From: Pseudomonas persica
Lineage (GTDB): Bacteria > Pseudomonadota > Gammaproteobacteria > Pseudomonadales > Pseudomonadaceae
Direction of reading: 5' to 3'
Assembly (NCBI RefSeq): GCF_900291015.1
Contig: NZ_OLKL01000044.1
Coordinates: 1 to 64,000, forward strand
Length of the DNA: 64,000 nt
Positions 23,809-32,892 of this stretch are shown piece after piece. The position numbers and the translations under genes were made by a program. Numbering within the stretch: the stretch's first letter is position 1; every line of letters begins with the position of its first letter. The notes beneath the pieces are model-generated. The model saw only the letters and a list, made by a program, of their open reading frames with translations, ran no database searches and was not told the origin of the DNA.

Positions 23809-24285
23809 CTATTCTTTTTCCAGCAGTTTGGCGAGACGCTCGCGTTCTTCGGCGGACAACTGATTGGCGCCCTGCACGGCCGCACCGCGGCGCCGGCGCA
23901 CGATCAGCGCCAGCACCACGAAGCCACCGGCCAGCAATATCCCCGGGCCGAACCACAGTAGCCAGGTGCGCCCGCTGAGCGCCGGCTTGTAGCGCACGAA
24001 GTCGCCATAGCGGTCGACCATGAAGTCGACAATCTGCTGGTTGCTCTTGCCCTCGCCGAGCATGCGGAAGATTTCCCGACGCAGATCGGCGGCAATCGGT
24101 GCATTGGAGTCGGCGATATCCTGGTTCTGGCACTTGGGGCAGCGCAGCTCCTTGGTCAGTTGCTGGTAGCGTTCACGCTCGGCATCGTCGCGGAACTGGT
24201 AGGTGTCGATGGCCGCCTTGGCCACGCCAGCCAGGCTCAACCCCAGGAAGAGCCCCAGCACGGCAGCTGCCAGCCCCCGCTTCAT
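23809..24285 (-). CDS. ccmH: Cytochrome c maturation protein CcmH
   Basis: A 158-residue periplasmic thiol reductase subunit of the haem ligation complex. Signal peptide at 1-24. The redox motif LRCPKCQ (C49, C52) reduces the CXXCH of apocytochrome. A conserved helix with DLRREIFRMLGEGKSNQQI follows. A C-terminal anchor (LLWFGPGILLAGGFVVLALI) keeps it on the inner membrane. It overlaps ccmG by 4 bp. Confidence 0.96.
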   Translation of the reverse strand: MKRGLAAAVLGLFLGLSLAGVAKAAIDTYQFRDDAERERYQQLTKELRCPKCQNQDIADSNAPIAADLRREIFRMLGEGKSNQQIVDFMVDRYGDFVRYKPALSGRTWLLWFGPGILLAGGFVVLALIVRRRRGAAVQGANQLSAEERERLAKLLEKE

Positions 24286-24818
24286 GGCCTGGCCTCGTCG
24301 ACCAGGCCCTGGTACAGCGGCGCCAGCTGCTCACGCCAGACCGTGGCATCGACCACGCCCACGTGCTTGTAGCGGATGATGCCCTTGGCATCGATCAGGA
24401 AGGTTTCCGGCGCGCCATATACGCCCAGGTCCAGCCCCAGGCTGCCCTGCTCGTCACGGATGTCCAGCTGGTACGGGTTGTGAAACTCTGCCAGCCACTT
24501 CAGGGCCGCCGCATTGTCGTCCTTGTAGTTGACGCCGTGGATCACCACGCCCTGCCGGGCCAGCTGGTTCAGGTACGGATGCTCGACCTTGCACGACGGG
24601 CACCAGGTGGCCCACACGTTGACCAGTGCCGGGCGGCCCTGCAAGTCGGCCGCGGTCAGGGTACGGTCGCCCTGGGTCGAGGCCAGGGAAAATGCCGGGA
24701 ACGGCTTGCCGATCATTGCCGAGGGCAGCTCGTCGGGCTTGAGGAACAGCCCCTTGTAGAGGAACACCGCCACCAGCAGGAACACCGCCAGGGGGACTAC
24801 CATGATCCAACGCTTCAT
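24282..24818 (-). CDS. ccmG: Thiol:disulfide interchange protein CcmG/DsbE
   Basis: A 178-residue membrane-tethered thioredoxin-like protein that passes electrons to apocytochrome c or CcmH. An N-terminal anchor lies at about 4-24, then the thioredoxin fold with NVWATWCPSCKVEHPYLNQL containing the CPSC active site, and GVYGAPETFLIDAKGII with the cis-proline region. It overlaps both ccmF and ccmH by 4 bp, so the group is translationally coupled. Confidence 0.96.
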   Translation of the reverse strand: MKRWIMVVPLAVFLLVAVFLYKGLFLKPDELPSAMIGKPFPAFSLASTQGDRTLTAADLQGRPALVNVWATWCPSCKVEHPYLNQLARQGVVIHGVNYKDDNAAALKWLAEFHNPYQLDIRDEQGSLGLDLGVYGAPETFLIDAKGIIRYKHVGVVDATVWREQLAPLYQGLVDEARP

Positions 24819-26803
24819 GCAGCTGCTCCAGACACGCCCAGGGCATCACGCACCCGGGTCTTGACCTTGACGCGGTAGCGCCGGTCGAGGGCCGCCAGCA
24901 ACCCGCCCAGGCCGGTCAGCAGACCACCCAGCCAGATCCAGCGGACGTAAGGCTTGATATGCACGCGCACCGCCCAGGCGCCGTTCTCCAGCGGCTCGCC
25001 GAGGGCAACGTACAGGTCGCGGGTAAAGCCGGCGTCGATGCCGGCTTCGGTCATCATCGACTGCTGCACGGTGTACAAGCGCTTCTCCGGGTGCAGGGTA
25101 GTCACTTCACGGCCATCGCGGCTGACCACTACGGTGCCCTTGTCGGAGATGAAGTTCGGCCCTTCGAAGTGCCTGGCCCCCTGGAACAGGAAGTGGTAAC
25201 CGCCCAGTTCCACGCTCTCGCCCGGCGCCATGCGCAGGTCGCGTTCGGCACTGTTGTTGCTCGACAGCACCACGCCCAGCGCGCACACCGCCAGGCCCAG
25301 GTGCGCCAGCTGCATGCCCCAGTAGCTGCGGCCCAGGCCGGGCAGGCCCTTGAGCAGGCCTTTGTGGCGGGTCTTGTCGAGAATGTCGCGCAGCCCGCCA
25401 AGCACCACCCAGGCGGCCAGGGCGAAGGCGGTCAGGGTTGGCCAGTCGAAGTCGTCGACGATAAAGCCCGCCACCGGCGCGAGGATGGCGCTGCCAAGCA
25501 GCACCGGGGTCATCATGCTGGCCAGCCATTTGCCAGGAGTGTCTTTCCAGCGCACTACCACGCCCACGCCCAGCACCACCATCAGCAGCGCCATCAGCGG
25601 CAGGAACAAGGCATCGAAATACGGTGGGCCGACCGACAGCTTGGCCCCGGTCAGCGCATCGAGCACCAACGGGTACAGGGTACCGAGCAGAATCATCGAG
25701 GCCGCCACTACCAGCACCAGGTTGTTGGCCAGCAGCAGTGTCTCGCGCGACCACAGGGCAAAGCCGACCTGGCTCTTGACCACCGGTGCACGCAGGGCGA
25801 ACAGGGTGAGCGAACCACCGACCACGAACAGCAGGAAGATCAGGATGAAAATGCCGCGCGACGGGTCGGCGGCAAACGCGTGCACCGAGGTCAGTACACC
25901 GGAACGCACCAGGAAGGTACCCAGCAGGCTCAACGAGAACGCGGCAATCGCCAGCAACACGGTCCAGCTCTTGAACACCCCGCGCTTCTCGGTCACCGCC
26001 AGCGAGTGGATCAGCGCCGTGCCCACCAGCCAAGGCATGAACGAGGCGTTTTCCACCGGGTCCCAGAACCACCAGCCGCCCCAGCCCAGCTCATAGTAGG
26101 CCCACCATGAACCCAGGGTAATGCCGACGCCGAGGAAGGCCCAGGCAACGATGGTCCAGGGCCGCGACCAGCGCGCCCAGGCGGCGTCCAGGCGGCCGCC
26201 GAGCAAGGCGGCGATGGCGAAGGCGAAGGCCACCGAGAAACCGACGTAGCCCATGTACAGCATCGGCGGGTGGACGATCAGGCCAAAGTCCTGCAGCAGC
26301 GGGTTGAGGTCGCGGCCATCGGTCGGCACCTGCGGCAGCAAGCGCTGGAACGGGTTGGAGGTGATGATCAGGAAGCTCAGGAAGCCCACGCTGATCATGC
26401 CCATTACCGCCAGCACGCGGGCCAGCATCACCTGCGGCAACTGCCGCGAGAACACCGACACGGCAAAGGTCCAGCCGCCGAGGATCAGCGCCCACAGCAG
26501 CAACGAACCTTCGTGGGCGCCCCACACGGCGCTGAACTTGTAGTACCAGGGCAAGGCGCTGTTGGAGTTGCTGGCCACATAGGCGACCGAGAAGTTGTCG
26601 GTCATGAAGGCATGGGTGAGGCAGGCGAAGGCAAAGGCCAGGAAGGCGAACTGCCCCCAGGCCGCCGGTCGCGCCAGGCTCATCCATAGGCTGTCGCCAC
26701 GCCAGGCACCGAGCAACGGCACGCTGGCCTGCACGGCGGCAAAGCAGATGGCCAGGATCATCGCCAGCTGGCCGAGTTCGGGGATCACCAGCGCCGCGTT
26801 CAT
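24815..26803 (-). CDS. ccmF: Haem lyase CcmF
   Basis: A 662-residue polytopic core of the cytochrome c synthetase (haem handling protein family). The WWD-type tryptophan-rich segment WAYYELGWGGWWFWDPVENA (about 232-251) is diagnostic. Conserved histidine regions lie in SLLLWALILGG and IHSLAVTEKRG. About fourteen membrane segments and a large C-terminal periplasmic loop are visible. Length fits the family. 4-bp overlaps with ccmE and ccmG. Confidence 0.97.
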   Translation of the reverse strand: MNAALVIPELGQLAMILAICFAAVQASVPLLGAWRGDSLWMSLARPAAWGQFAFLAFAFACLTHAFMTDNFSVAYVASNSNSALPWYYKFSAVWGAHEGSLLLWALILGGWTFAVSVFSRQLPQVMLARVLAVMGMISVGFLSFLIITSNPFQRLLPQVPTDGRDLNPLLQDFGLIVHPPMLYMGYVGFSVAFAFAIAALLGGRLDAAWARWSRPWTIVAWAFLGVGITLGSWWAYYELGWGGWWFWDPVENASFMPWLVGTALIHSLAVTEKRGVFKSWTVLLAIAAFSLSLLGTFLVRSGVLTSVHAFAADPSRGIFILIFLLFVVGGSLTLFALRAPVVKSQVGFALWSRETLLLANNLVLVVAASMILLGTLYPLVLDALTGAKLSVGPPYFDALFLPLMALLMVVLGVGVVVRWKDTPGKWLASMMTPVLLGSAILAPVAGFIVDDFDWPTLTAFALAAWVVLGGLRDILDKTRHKGLLKGLPGLGRSYWGMQLAHLGLAVCALGVVLSSNNSAERDLRMAPGESVELGGYHFLFQGARHFEGPNFISDKGTVVVSRDGREVTTLHPEKRLYTVQQSMMTEAGIDAGFTRDLYVALGEPLENGAWAVRVHIKPYVRWIWLGGLLTGLGGLLAALDRRYRVKVKTRVRDALGVSGAAA

Positions 26804-27255
26804 GGCTTGGCCTCTGCGCCGGTGGCGGCCTGTCCGCTTTCCTTCAGGGCCTTGGTGACCTCGGGTGGCATGTACTTCTCGTCGTGCTTGGCCAGTACTT
26901 CATCGGCCACCACCACGCCGTCGGCGTTGAGCTTGCCGAGGGCGACGATGCCCTGCCCTTCACGGAACAGGTCGGGGAGGATGCCACGGTAGGTAATCGG
27001 CACCGACTTGTTGAAGTCGGTGACCACGAAGCGCACGTCCAGCGAATCGGACGAACGCTGCACCGAGCCTTTCTCGACCATGCCGCCGGCGCGGATGCGG
27101 GTGTCCAGCGGCGCTTCGCCGTTGGCGATCTGGGTCGGTGTGTAGAACAGGTTGATGTTCTGCTGCAATGCGCTCAAGGCAAAGCCGACGGCAACCCCGA
27201 CGCCGACCAGCAGGCCGACGATGAGCAACAGGCGTTTCTTGCGCTGCGGATTCAC
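26800..27255 (-). CDS. ccmE: Haem chaperone CcmE
   Basis: A 151-residue periplasmic haem carrier anchored by an N-terminal helix (LLLIVGLLVGVGVAVGFALS). The OB-fold core ends with the haem-attachment motif LAKHDEKYMPPE: histidine H124 binds haem covalently and Y128 is the axial ligand. The variable tail after 135 is normal for the family. Confidence 0.97.
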   Translation of the reverse strand: MNPQRKKRLLLIVGLLVGVGVAVGFALSALQQNINLFYTPTQIANGEAPLDTRIRAGGMVEKGSVQRSSDSLDVRFVVTDFNKSVPITYRGILPDLFREGQGIVALGKLNADGVVVADEVLAKHDEKYMPPEVTKALKESGQAATGAEAKP

Positions 27256-27428
27256 TGGTTGTTCTCCCGGCGCAAACGGCGCGCCTCATCTTGCAGGTAG
27301 CGACGGCGCGCCAGCACGGGCGCGGCGACATTCAGCGCCAGCACCGCCAGGCAGATGCCATAGGCCGTCCACACGTACAGGCCATGGTGGCCCATGGCGA
27401 GAAAGTCAGCGAAGCTGGCAAAACTCAT
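27252..27428 (-). CDS. ccmD: Haem exporter accessory protein CcmD
   Basis: A 58-residue single-helix inner-membrane protein that helps release holo-CcmE from CcmABC. FLAMGHHGLYVWTAYGI and the hydrophobic continuation ending before a basic tail (ARRRYLQDEARRLRREN) are the family pattern. ATG 27428 overlaps the ccmC stop by one base, and its stop overlaps ccmE by 4 bp. Confidence 0.94.
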   Translation of the reverse strand: MSFASFADFLAMGHHGLYVWTAYGICLAVLALNVAAPVLARRRYLQDEARRLRRENNQ

Positions 27429-28192
27429 TATGCGGCCCTCCGCCCCAGGCTGTTCAATACTTCGTCCTTGACCCAACTGGCGCGCGCCTCGCGCTTGAGC
27501 ACCTCAAGGCGCATGCGCAGCAACAGCACCGCACCAAAGAAGCAGTAGAAGCCCAGCGCCGTACATAGCAGCGGCAGCCACATTTCGGCAGGCATCGCCG
27601 GTTTTTCGGTGAGGGTGAAGGTGGCGCCCTGATGCAGGGTGTTCCACCACTCCACGGAGTACTTGATGATCGGGATGTTCACCACGCCGACGATCGCCAG
27701 TACCGCGCAGGCCTTGGCTGCACTGTCACGATTACTGATTGCCTGGCCCAGCGCAATAATGCCGAAGTACAGGAACAGCAGGATGAGCATGGACGTCAGC
27801 CGCGCATCCCAGACCCACCAGCTACCCCAGGTCGGCTTGCCCCAGATGGCGCCGGTGACCAGCGCCACGGCGGTCATCCAGGCACCAATCGGTGCGGCGC
27901 ATTGCAGGGCGACGTCGGCCAGTTTCATCTTCCACACCAGCCCCACCACCCCGGCCACGGCCAGCAGCACGTAGCAGGACTGCGCCAGCATCGCCGCCGG
28001 CACGTGGATGTAGATGATGCGGAAGCTGTTGCCTTGCTGGTAGTCCTGGGGGGCGAAGGCCAGGCCCCAGGTAATGCCGACCAGCAGCAGGAGCACGGCA
28101 GCACCGGCAAGCCACGGCAGCATGCGGCCGCTGATGGCATAGAACCATTTAGGGGAGCCCAGCTTGTGGAACCACGTCCAGCTTATTTTCAT
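27428..28192 (-). CDS. ccmC: Haem exporter permease CcmC
   Basis: A 254-residue six-helix membrane protein delivering haem to CcmE. The tryptophan-rich motif is GAIWGKPTWGSWWVWDARLT (about 116-135), flanked by the conserved histidines in YIHVPAAMLAQS and WWNTLHQGATFT. It follows ccmB with a 46-bp gap. Confidence 0.97.
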   Translation of the reverse strand: MKISWTWFHKLGSPKWFYAISGRMLPWLAGAAVLLLLVGITWGLAFAPQDYQQGNSFRIIYIHVPAAMLAQSCYVLLAVAGVVGLVWKMKLADVALQCAAPIGAWMTAVALVTGAIWGKPTWGSWWVWDARLTSMLILLFLYFGIIALGQAISNRDSAAKACAVLAIVGVVNIPIIKYSVEWWNTLHQGATFTLTEKPAMPAEMWLPLLCTALGFYCFFGAVLLLRMRLEVLKREARASWVKDEVLNSLGRRAA

Positions 28193-28238
28193 CAGGGTAC
28201 ATCCAGGGTATTGGCCGGGCTTGAAAGCCCGGGACTCG

Positions 28239-28907
28239 TTATTCGCCGACGCTGATCTTCAGGCCGGCCGCGATCGCAAAGGGTGCCAGGGTCACGGCCA
28301 GGGCCGTCAGGCTGGCGAGCCAGAGCAGGTGGCCGGTTGCCGGCATATTCTGCAACGCCGCTTGCAACGCACCACTGCCCAGGATCAATACAGGGATATA
28401 CAACGGCAGAATCAGCAATGCCAGCAGCAAACCGCCGCGCTTCAGACCGACTGTCAGCGCCGCGCCCACCGCGCCCAGCAGGCTCAGCACCGGCGTGCCC
28501 AGCAGCAGCGAGCCGAGCAGCACCGGCAGGCAATGGCTCGGCAGCCCCAGCATCAGCGCCAGCAGCGGCGCCAACAATACCAGCGCCAGCCCGGAAAAGA
28601 TCCAGTGCGCCAGCACCTTGGCCAGCACCAGCAGCGCCAACGGATGCGGCGACAGCACCCACTGTTCCAGCGAGCCGTCCTCGAAATCGCTGCGGAACAG
28701 GCCGTCCAGCGACAACAGCACCGCCAGCAATGCCGCCACCCAGACCAGGCCTGGCGACAAGGTTTGCAACAATTGGCTTTCCGGGCCGACCGCCAGCGGG
28801 AACAACGCCACCACGATGGCGAAGAACACCAGCGGATTGGCCAGTTCGGCCGGGCGGCGGAACAGCAGGCGCGCTTCGCGGCGCAACAACAGGATGAATA
28901 CGCTCAT
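28239..28907 (-). CDS. ccmB: Haem exporter ABC permease CcmB
   Basis: A 222-residue six-helix ABC transporter membrane subunit. The N-terminus SVFILLLRREARLLFRRPAE is characteristic, as are SDFEDGSLEQWVLSPHPL and LPLYIPVLILGSGAL. The ATG at 28907 gives this standard N-terminus; an ATG three codons upstream (28916) is also possible. It overlaps the ccmA stop. Confidence 0.95.
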   Translation of the reverse strand: MSVFILLLRREARLLFRRPAELANPLVFFAIVVALFPLAVGPESQLLQTLSPGLVWVAALLAVLLSLDGLFRSDFEDGSLEQWVLSPHPLALLVLAKVLAHWIFSGLALVLLAPLLALMLGLPSHCLPVLLGSLLLGTPVLSLLGAVGAALTVGLKRGGLLLALLILPLYIPVLILGSGALQAALQNMPATGHLLWLASLTALAVTLAPFAIAAGLKISVGE

Positions 28908-29536
28908 GCCGCCCATTGCCCCAGGTTCAGTTCACGGTAACCGCTGGGCTTGCGCTCCAGCGTGTGGTGGGTGGTCAGCACCACCGTGCCGCCCTGCTCG
29001 CAGTGGGCCGCCAGGTGCGCTTCGAGTTGCGCCACGCCCTGCTTGTCGAGGGCGGTGAACGGCTCGTCGAGGATCCACAACGGCGGGCTGGCCAGGTACA
29101 GCCGGGCCAGGGCCACGCGGCGCTGCTGGCCGGCGGACAGGGTGTGGCAGGGCACATCTTCGAAACCACGCAGGCCGACGGCCGCCAGTGCCGCCCAGAT
29201 TGCCTCGCGGCTGGCCGGCTGGTGCAGGGCGCACAGCCAGGTAAGGTTCTCCTCGGCGGTGAGCAGGTCCTTGATGCCGGCGGCGTGGCCGATCCACAAC
29301 AGGATGCTGGCCAGGGCGTGGCGCTGCTCGGCCAGTGGCTTGCCACCCAGCAGGATCTGCCCGGCCGTCGGCTGCATCAAGCCGGCCAGCAGGCGCAGCA
29401 GGCTGGTCTTGCCGCTGCCGTTGGGGCCGCTGATCTGCAGCATGTCGCCAGCACCCAGCTCGAAATCGAGCTGCTCGAACAGCAGGCGCCAGTCGCGCTC
29501 GCAGGCCAGGCCTGCGGCTTGGAGGTGAAGGGTCAC
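28904..29536 (-). CDS. ccmA: Haem exporter ATP-binding protein CcmA
   Basis: A 210-residue ABC ATPase of the CcmAB complex and first gene of the operon. Walker A is ISGPNGSGKTSLLRLLAGL (about 35-53), the signature is TLSAGQQRRVALARL and Walker B is LWILDEPFTALD. It is divergent from the toxin region, with about 430 bp between start codons. Confidence 0.96.
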   Translation of the reverse strand: MTLHLQAAGLACERDWRLLFEQLDFELGAGDMLQISGPNGSGKTSLLRLLAGLMQPTAGQILLGGKPLAEQRHALASILLWIGHAAGIKDLLTAEENLTWLCALHQPASREAIWAALAAVGLRGFEDVPCHTLSAGQQRRVALARLYLASPPLWILDEPFTALDKQGVAQLEAHLAAHCEQGGTVVLTTHHTLERKPSGYRELNLGQWAA

Positions 29537-29579
29537 GGTTTCGCCTTATCTTTGTGGGCTAGAGGTCGGCGTCGTCTGC

Positions 29580-29662
29580 TTCGCGGGTAAACCCGCTCCC
29601 ACAGGTTCAACGCAGGGCTTGAAAGCTGCGCAAAACCTTGTGGGAGCGGGTTCACCCGCGAA
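29580..29662. repeat. REP inverted pair upstream of ccmA
   Basis: TTCGCGGGTAAACCCGCTCC faces a TTGTGGGAGCGGGTTCACCC copy, 44 bp upstream of the ccmA start. This gap (29537-29966) otherwise holds only the direct-repeat copy described next and about 130 bp of unremarkable leader. Confidence 0.85.
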
Positions 29663-29692
29663 GCAGGCAACACGGCCCTGAAGCTCTGTATC

Positions 29693-29719
29693 TCAAGTCG
29701 CCCCCCGCGCTACCGTTAT
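29693..29719 (+). promoter_or_regulatory. Sigma-28 (FliA)-like promoter, duplicated copy upstream of toxin 1
   Basis: TCAAGT-N13-ACCGTTAT. The 19-nt distance between the first base of each element equals that of the enterobacterial FliA consensus (TAAAGTTT-N11-GCCGATAA). The -10 differs from the intact copy by G to A at its first base, so activity may be weaker. Confidence 0.45.
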
Positions 29720-29800
29720 ACTGGCAACCACAGGCGGTCGGCATTATTACACGCGCCGCCGCGCTGCCAAGAGGGTGGGTTCGACAGGTTGTATACAATC

Positions 29801-29839
29801 ATGACTGAAATCAATAGTCTCGGTGCACAAACCCCGATC
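29801..29839 (+). pseudogene. Duplicated 5' fragment of the fliK-like gene
   Basis: The first 13 codons (MTEINSLGAQ...) repeat the start of the fliK-like gene at 33003, then homology stops. The frame stays open as unrelated sequence until 30169, overlapping the toxin-1 start in another frame. It is a by-product of the 149-bp duplication and could act as an upstream ORF. Confidence 0.7.
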
Positions 29840-29966
29840 TTCACCCTCACGACGAGCAGGCCCGCTGTACTGGCTCCCCAAGCCCCCCGGCCGCATAAAT
29901 ACATACCTCCAGGTCTGTCCCGCCAGGCTCGACCATGCCAACCCCTTCACATGGCAGGTCAAAGAC

Positions 29967-32834
29967 ATGACAACTCATTTGCACCCATTAGCGGCCCAGC
30001 ACGTACGCAACCACCTCACCCTCATTCCTCGCCCCGATCGAGTCGCCGTCGAAAAAATAAGGCAGTGGTCCAAAACTCAGGGGGCCGATCTCGACCCCGA
30101 CACCACATTGGCGGTTACCTTGCATTACAAGCCCAACCCCGCGGGGGGCTGGCTTGCCCAAGTGGTTGAGCAAATTCCGCTCAGTCAGGCCCTGTTGTCC
30201 AAATGGCAGGATCAATCCACTAGCCTGGAGAACATTTCACTCGCCGCCCTTGGCCGCCCTATGGCACTTGTCGCCCTCGACCTCATAGGGCTATTCAAGG
30301 AATGGGGCCTTGTGCAGGAAAGCTGGTCGCAGGCCTTTTCCGATGCGCACGTGCATATCGTCGATCGGCTCCCCAAAGGCGGCCTCCTTGGCGAGGTCGA
30401 AGACTATTTAGTGTATCAAGGGCTCTTCCGTAAGACCGAGCCCATGCAATATACCCGCGAGACGCAAATCATCACCAACATGCAAGCGTTTCAAGAATTC
30501 ATCTGGAAGCTGGATTTTCATGATGAGTTCATCAACCAGTTGCATGACTATTGGCTACATCAACTTGATGATTACGCCACGCTGGCGCAGGTCAATTTCA
30601 TCGCCGCCTGCAACAAGCAAGTCGAGGACGGCAGCCTGAGCCAAGCGGGTTGCCAGCTTGCCTGGCGCTCGGCCGGCATTGCAGTCGACGATGACACGCC
30701 ACCCGCGCAGGACAGCCTGGTTGAAGCACGCATGCTGAACTTCTATGGCTATGTGGCGACTGATATTCCATGCCTCACGGACCGGGTCTCCGGCCTGACC
30801 CTGCTCTACATACCTGGCCATTCATCCCCGCTGCATGAGTTCGAGAACCCGCAGGCAATGAAAGCCTGGTTGGTAGAGCAGTGCAAGGATGCCGAAAAGT
30901 GCAAGGCACTGATGGCGCATTTCCGTCTGGAAGACTTGCAGAGCGGGCTCAGTTACTCAGGTCTACACGCCACGCTCGCAGGGCTGGCCAACTACCACGG
31001 CACTCGTTATCTGCACCTGAACAACGTAATCATCCCGGCGCGCGGTTGGTCAACCGAGTACATCAACTACAAGGTCGACAAATATAGCCCATTGATAGCT
31101 GGCGGCCTTTTCAAGCATATTGCCTTGCGTCAGAAACAGCGCAGCTACGATGATGCACAGTTCCTGATCACCACCAACAGCGATGTCATCAAGGCAAAAT
31201 GGCGAGGTTATCTGAACCTCTCGCTGACGCTACTCGCTCCCCTGGCGCTCGCCGTACCCGGGTTGGGATGGCTGATTGCAATTGGCGGAGTCGCTCAGCT
31301 CGGCTTTGGGCTGGATGAAGTCATCAATGGCAAGACCCTGCAAGAAAAAGCGCACGGGGCCACCAACGTTACATTCGGTGTGCTATGTGCCGCGCCGCTG
31401 GCCAGCGCGGCATGGTCCGGCAGTAAACAACTGTTCCAGGCGCAATTCGATGGCTTCGTCGCCCCCCGCAAGATCAATGGCCAGATCGGCTACCCGCTCA
31501 GCCCAACCCGGGCGCCGAGGCCACGCTGGGCCAGTAGAAACTTTCATGCATACTTCGAGCAACCGGTCCCGGTGGAACCGCTCCCCCCTCACACAGGCGA
31601 AACAGTAATCCGCCGGCAAACCACCCACACAGGCATGGACACGCTGATAGCTGTGCATAATCCGCAAACGGACTTTGTCTACGACCTGGATGCCGACGCT
31701 TTTGTAAGGTCAAGCGATCTGGCTGAAGCTGCGCCGACCCGCTTCATCGCCGAGAACGCTCAGTTGCGCACCTACCAACCGGCGATCAACGGCCCTCGTG
31801 ACGTTAGCAACGCCATGCGCGAAAGCACGTTGCGCAGTCTCGGCATAAAACTGCCGCTCCCCGTCGAAGTGCCGAGGGTGCCCCATGTAAATCAACTGCC
31901 TATCCCCAGGCGAGTGATACATCTGTGGCCCAGCCGAAAACCCATCTCACCGGCCTTGCTCGCGCATATCAGCCGTAATTCCAGGCTGCTCAACGAGGCC
32001 GGCTTTGCTCATGTCCTTTACCTTTCCAACGCCAGCTATGACGCCTTCGCCATTAATAGCCGCGCCTTGGCCAGCGTCGCCCCCGACGTACAGGTATTAC
32101 CCCTCGAGCACCAGGGTTTCTACCGCGAAATGGGATACGCCAAGCGCTATTACGATGCCGCCATGCAGGGACCGGAGCACGGGTTCTCGCACATAACCGC
32201 AGCCAATGACATGTTGAAGTACCATGCGCTTTATCACGAAGGCGGCTTGTACATGGATATCAACAATGACCTGCTGGCAACGCCTGATCATCCTGCGGCG
32301 GCAGGTATCGTCAATACAGCCGCACCCAACGACTGGATCGGCAATGTGCCATTGCAGGCATCCCCCGAGGGACTATTACTCGAGCAGCCGACCTCAAACC
32401 CATTCAAGGGCGCCCATCAGCAATACAACACCAGCGTGATTGGCAGCCAGCCCAATAACCCAACCGTGCGGGAGGTCATGGACGAAATGGCGCGTCGGCT
32501 GGACGACCGCCCAGGATTTTTCACTCAGAAACAAAACTGGCCGCGCAAGGGCGCCTATGCACCCAAGTATGCAACCTATGCCAAAGCCCTGAGCGAATTG
32601 ACCGGTATTGACATGTTCAATCACGTCGTCGACAGGGCCATGCCTGCTTACCGGCAAATGAAGCAGATATACAAACTGCTGAGCTGCCCGTTGCTAAACA
32701 CGCCCACACTACTGGGCGCGGACCTGCAACCGGTGTCGAATGAAGAGCTGCAGGCCACCCTCCAGTCGCTGTTCCGCGTTTCACGAATAGTGCGCGTGAA
32801 CAAAGGGTTCGGCTGGAGGAACCTGAATCCGTAA
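29967..32834 (+). CDS. Toxin-like protein 1: dermonecrotic-toxin-like N-terminus, hydrophobic hairpin, C-terminal TcdA/B-type glycosyltransferase
   Basis: A protein of 955 residues. The N-terminal part (about 1-400) matches the Pseudomonas dermonecrotic-toxin/DUF6543-like pattern, e.g. LNFIAACNKQVEDGSLSQA at about 209-227. A hydrophobic hairpin (LSLTLLAPLALAVPGLGWLI, about 416-435, then GGVAQLGFGLD) could insert in membranes. The C-terminal domain looks like a GT-A glycosyltransferase of the clostridial-toxin/GT32 type: IPRRVIHLWPS at about 646-656, then AANDMLKYHALYHEGGLYMD. The metal-binding DXD is DIN (764-766), not DXD as in paralogue 2. ATG 29967 aligns with the start of paralogue 2; the frame is open from GTG 29823. 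Role in host or cell intoxication is inferred from domains. Confidence 0.75.
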   Translation: MTTHLHPLAAQHVRNHLTLIPRPDRVAVEKIRQWSKTQGADLDPDTTLAVTLHYKPNPAGGWLAQVVEQIPLSQALLSKWQDQSTSLENISLAALGRPMALVALDLIGLFKEWGLVQESWSQAFSDAHVHIVDRLPKGGLLGEVEDYLVYQGLFRKTEPMQYTRETQIITNMQAFQEFIWKLDFHDEFINQLHDYWLHQLDDYATLAQVNFIAACNKQVEDGSLSQAGCQLAWRSAGIAVDDDTPPAQDSLVEARMLNFYGYVATDIPCLTDRVSGLTLLYIPGHSSPLHEFENPQAMKAWLVEQCKDAEKCKALMAHFRLEDLQSGLSYSGLHATLAGLANYHGTRYLHLNNVIIPARGWSTEYINYKVDKYSPLIAGGLFKHIALRQKQRSYDDAQFLITTNSDVIKAKWRGYLNLSLTLLAPLALAVPGLGWLIAIGGVAQLGFGLDEVINGKTLQEKAHGATNVTFGVLCAAPLASAAWSGSKQLFQAQFDGFVAPRKINGQIGYPLSPTRAPRPRWASRNFHAYFEQPVPVEPLPPHTGETVIRRQTTHTGMDTLIAVHNPQTDFVYDLDADAFVRSSDLAEAAPTRFIAENAQLRTYQPAINGPRDVSNAMRESTLRSLGIKLPLPVEVPRVPHVNQLPIPRRVIHLWPSRKPISPALLAHISRNSRLLNEAGFAHVLYLSNASYDAFAINSRALASVAPDVQVLPLEHQGFYREMGYAKRYYDAAMQGPEHGFSHITAANDMLKYHALYHEGGLYMDINNDLLATPDHPAAAGIVNTAAPNDWIGNVPLQASPEGLLLEQPTSNPFKGAHQQYNTSVIGSQPNNPTVREVMDEMARRLDDRPGFFTQKQNWPRKGAYAPKYATYAKALSELTGIDMFNHVVDRAMPAYRQMKQIYKLLSCPLLNTPTLLGADLQPVSNEELQATLQSLFRVSRIVRVNKGFGWRNLNP

Positions 32835-32892
32835 TGGACACGTGTTGCCTGAGGCTCACGGCCTCAAGCCAACCCCGAGCCCGGGCCCTATG

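Larger units (their letters stand above)
29691..29839 (+). repeat. 149-bp direct repeat, copy 1 (promoter and 5' end of the fliK-like gene)
   Basis: The 149 bp here match 32893-33041 in the same orientation with no gaps and 13 mismatches by my count (about 91%). The unit runs from TCTCAAGTCG to the first 13 codons of the fliK-like gene (MTEINSLGAQ). The two copies bracket the first toxin gene. It contains a sigma-28-like promoter, with -35 TCAAGT at 29693-29698 and -10 ACCGTTAT at 29712-29719. Confidence 0.9.

Noticed and set aside
29789..30169. A 126-codon ORF (TTG start) before toxin 1 as an independent gene
   Set aside because: Only its first 13 codons after ATG 29801 resemble a real gene (duplicated fliK-like start); the rest overlaps the toxin reading frame.
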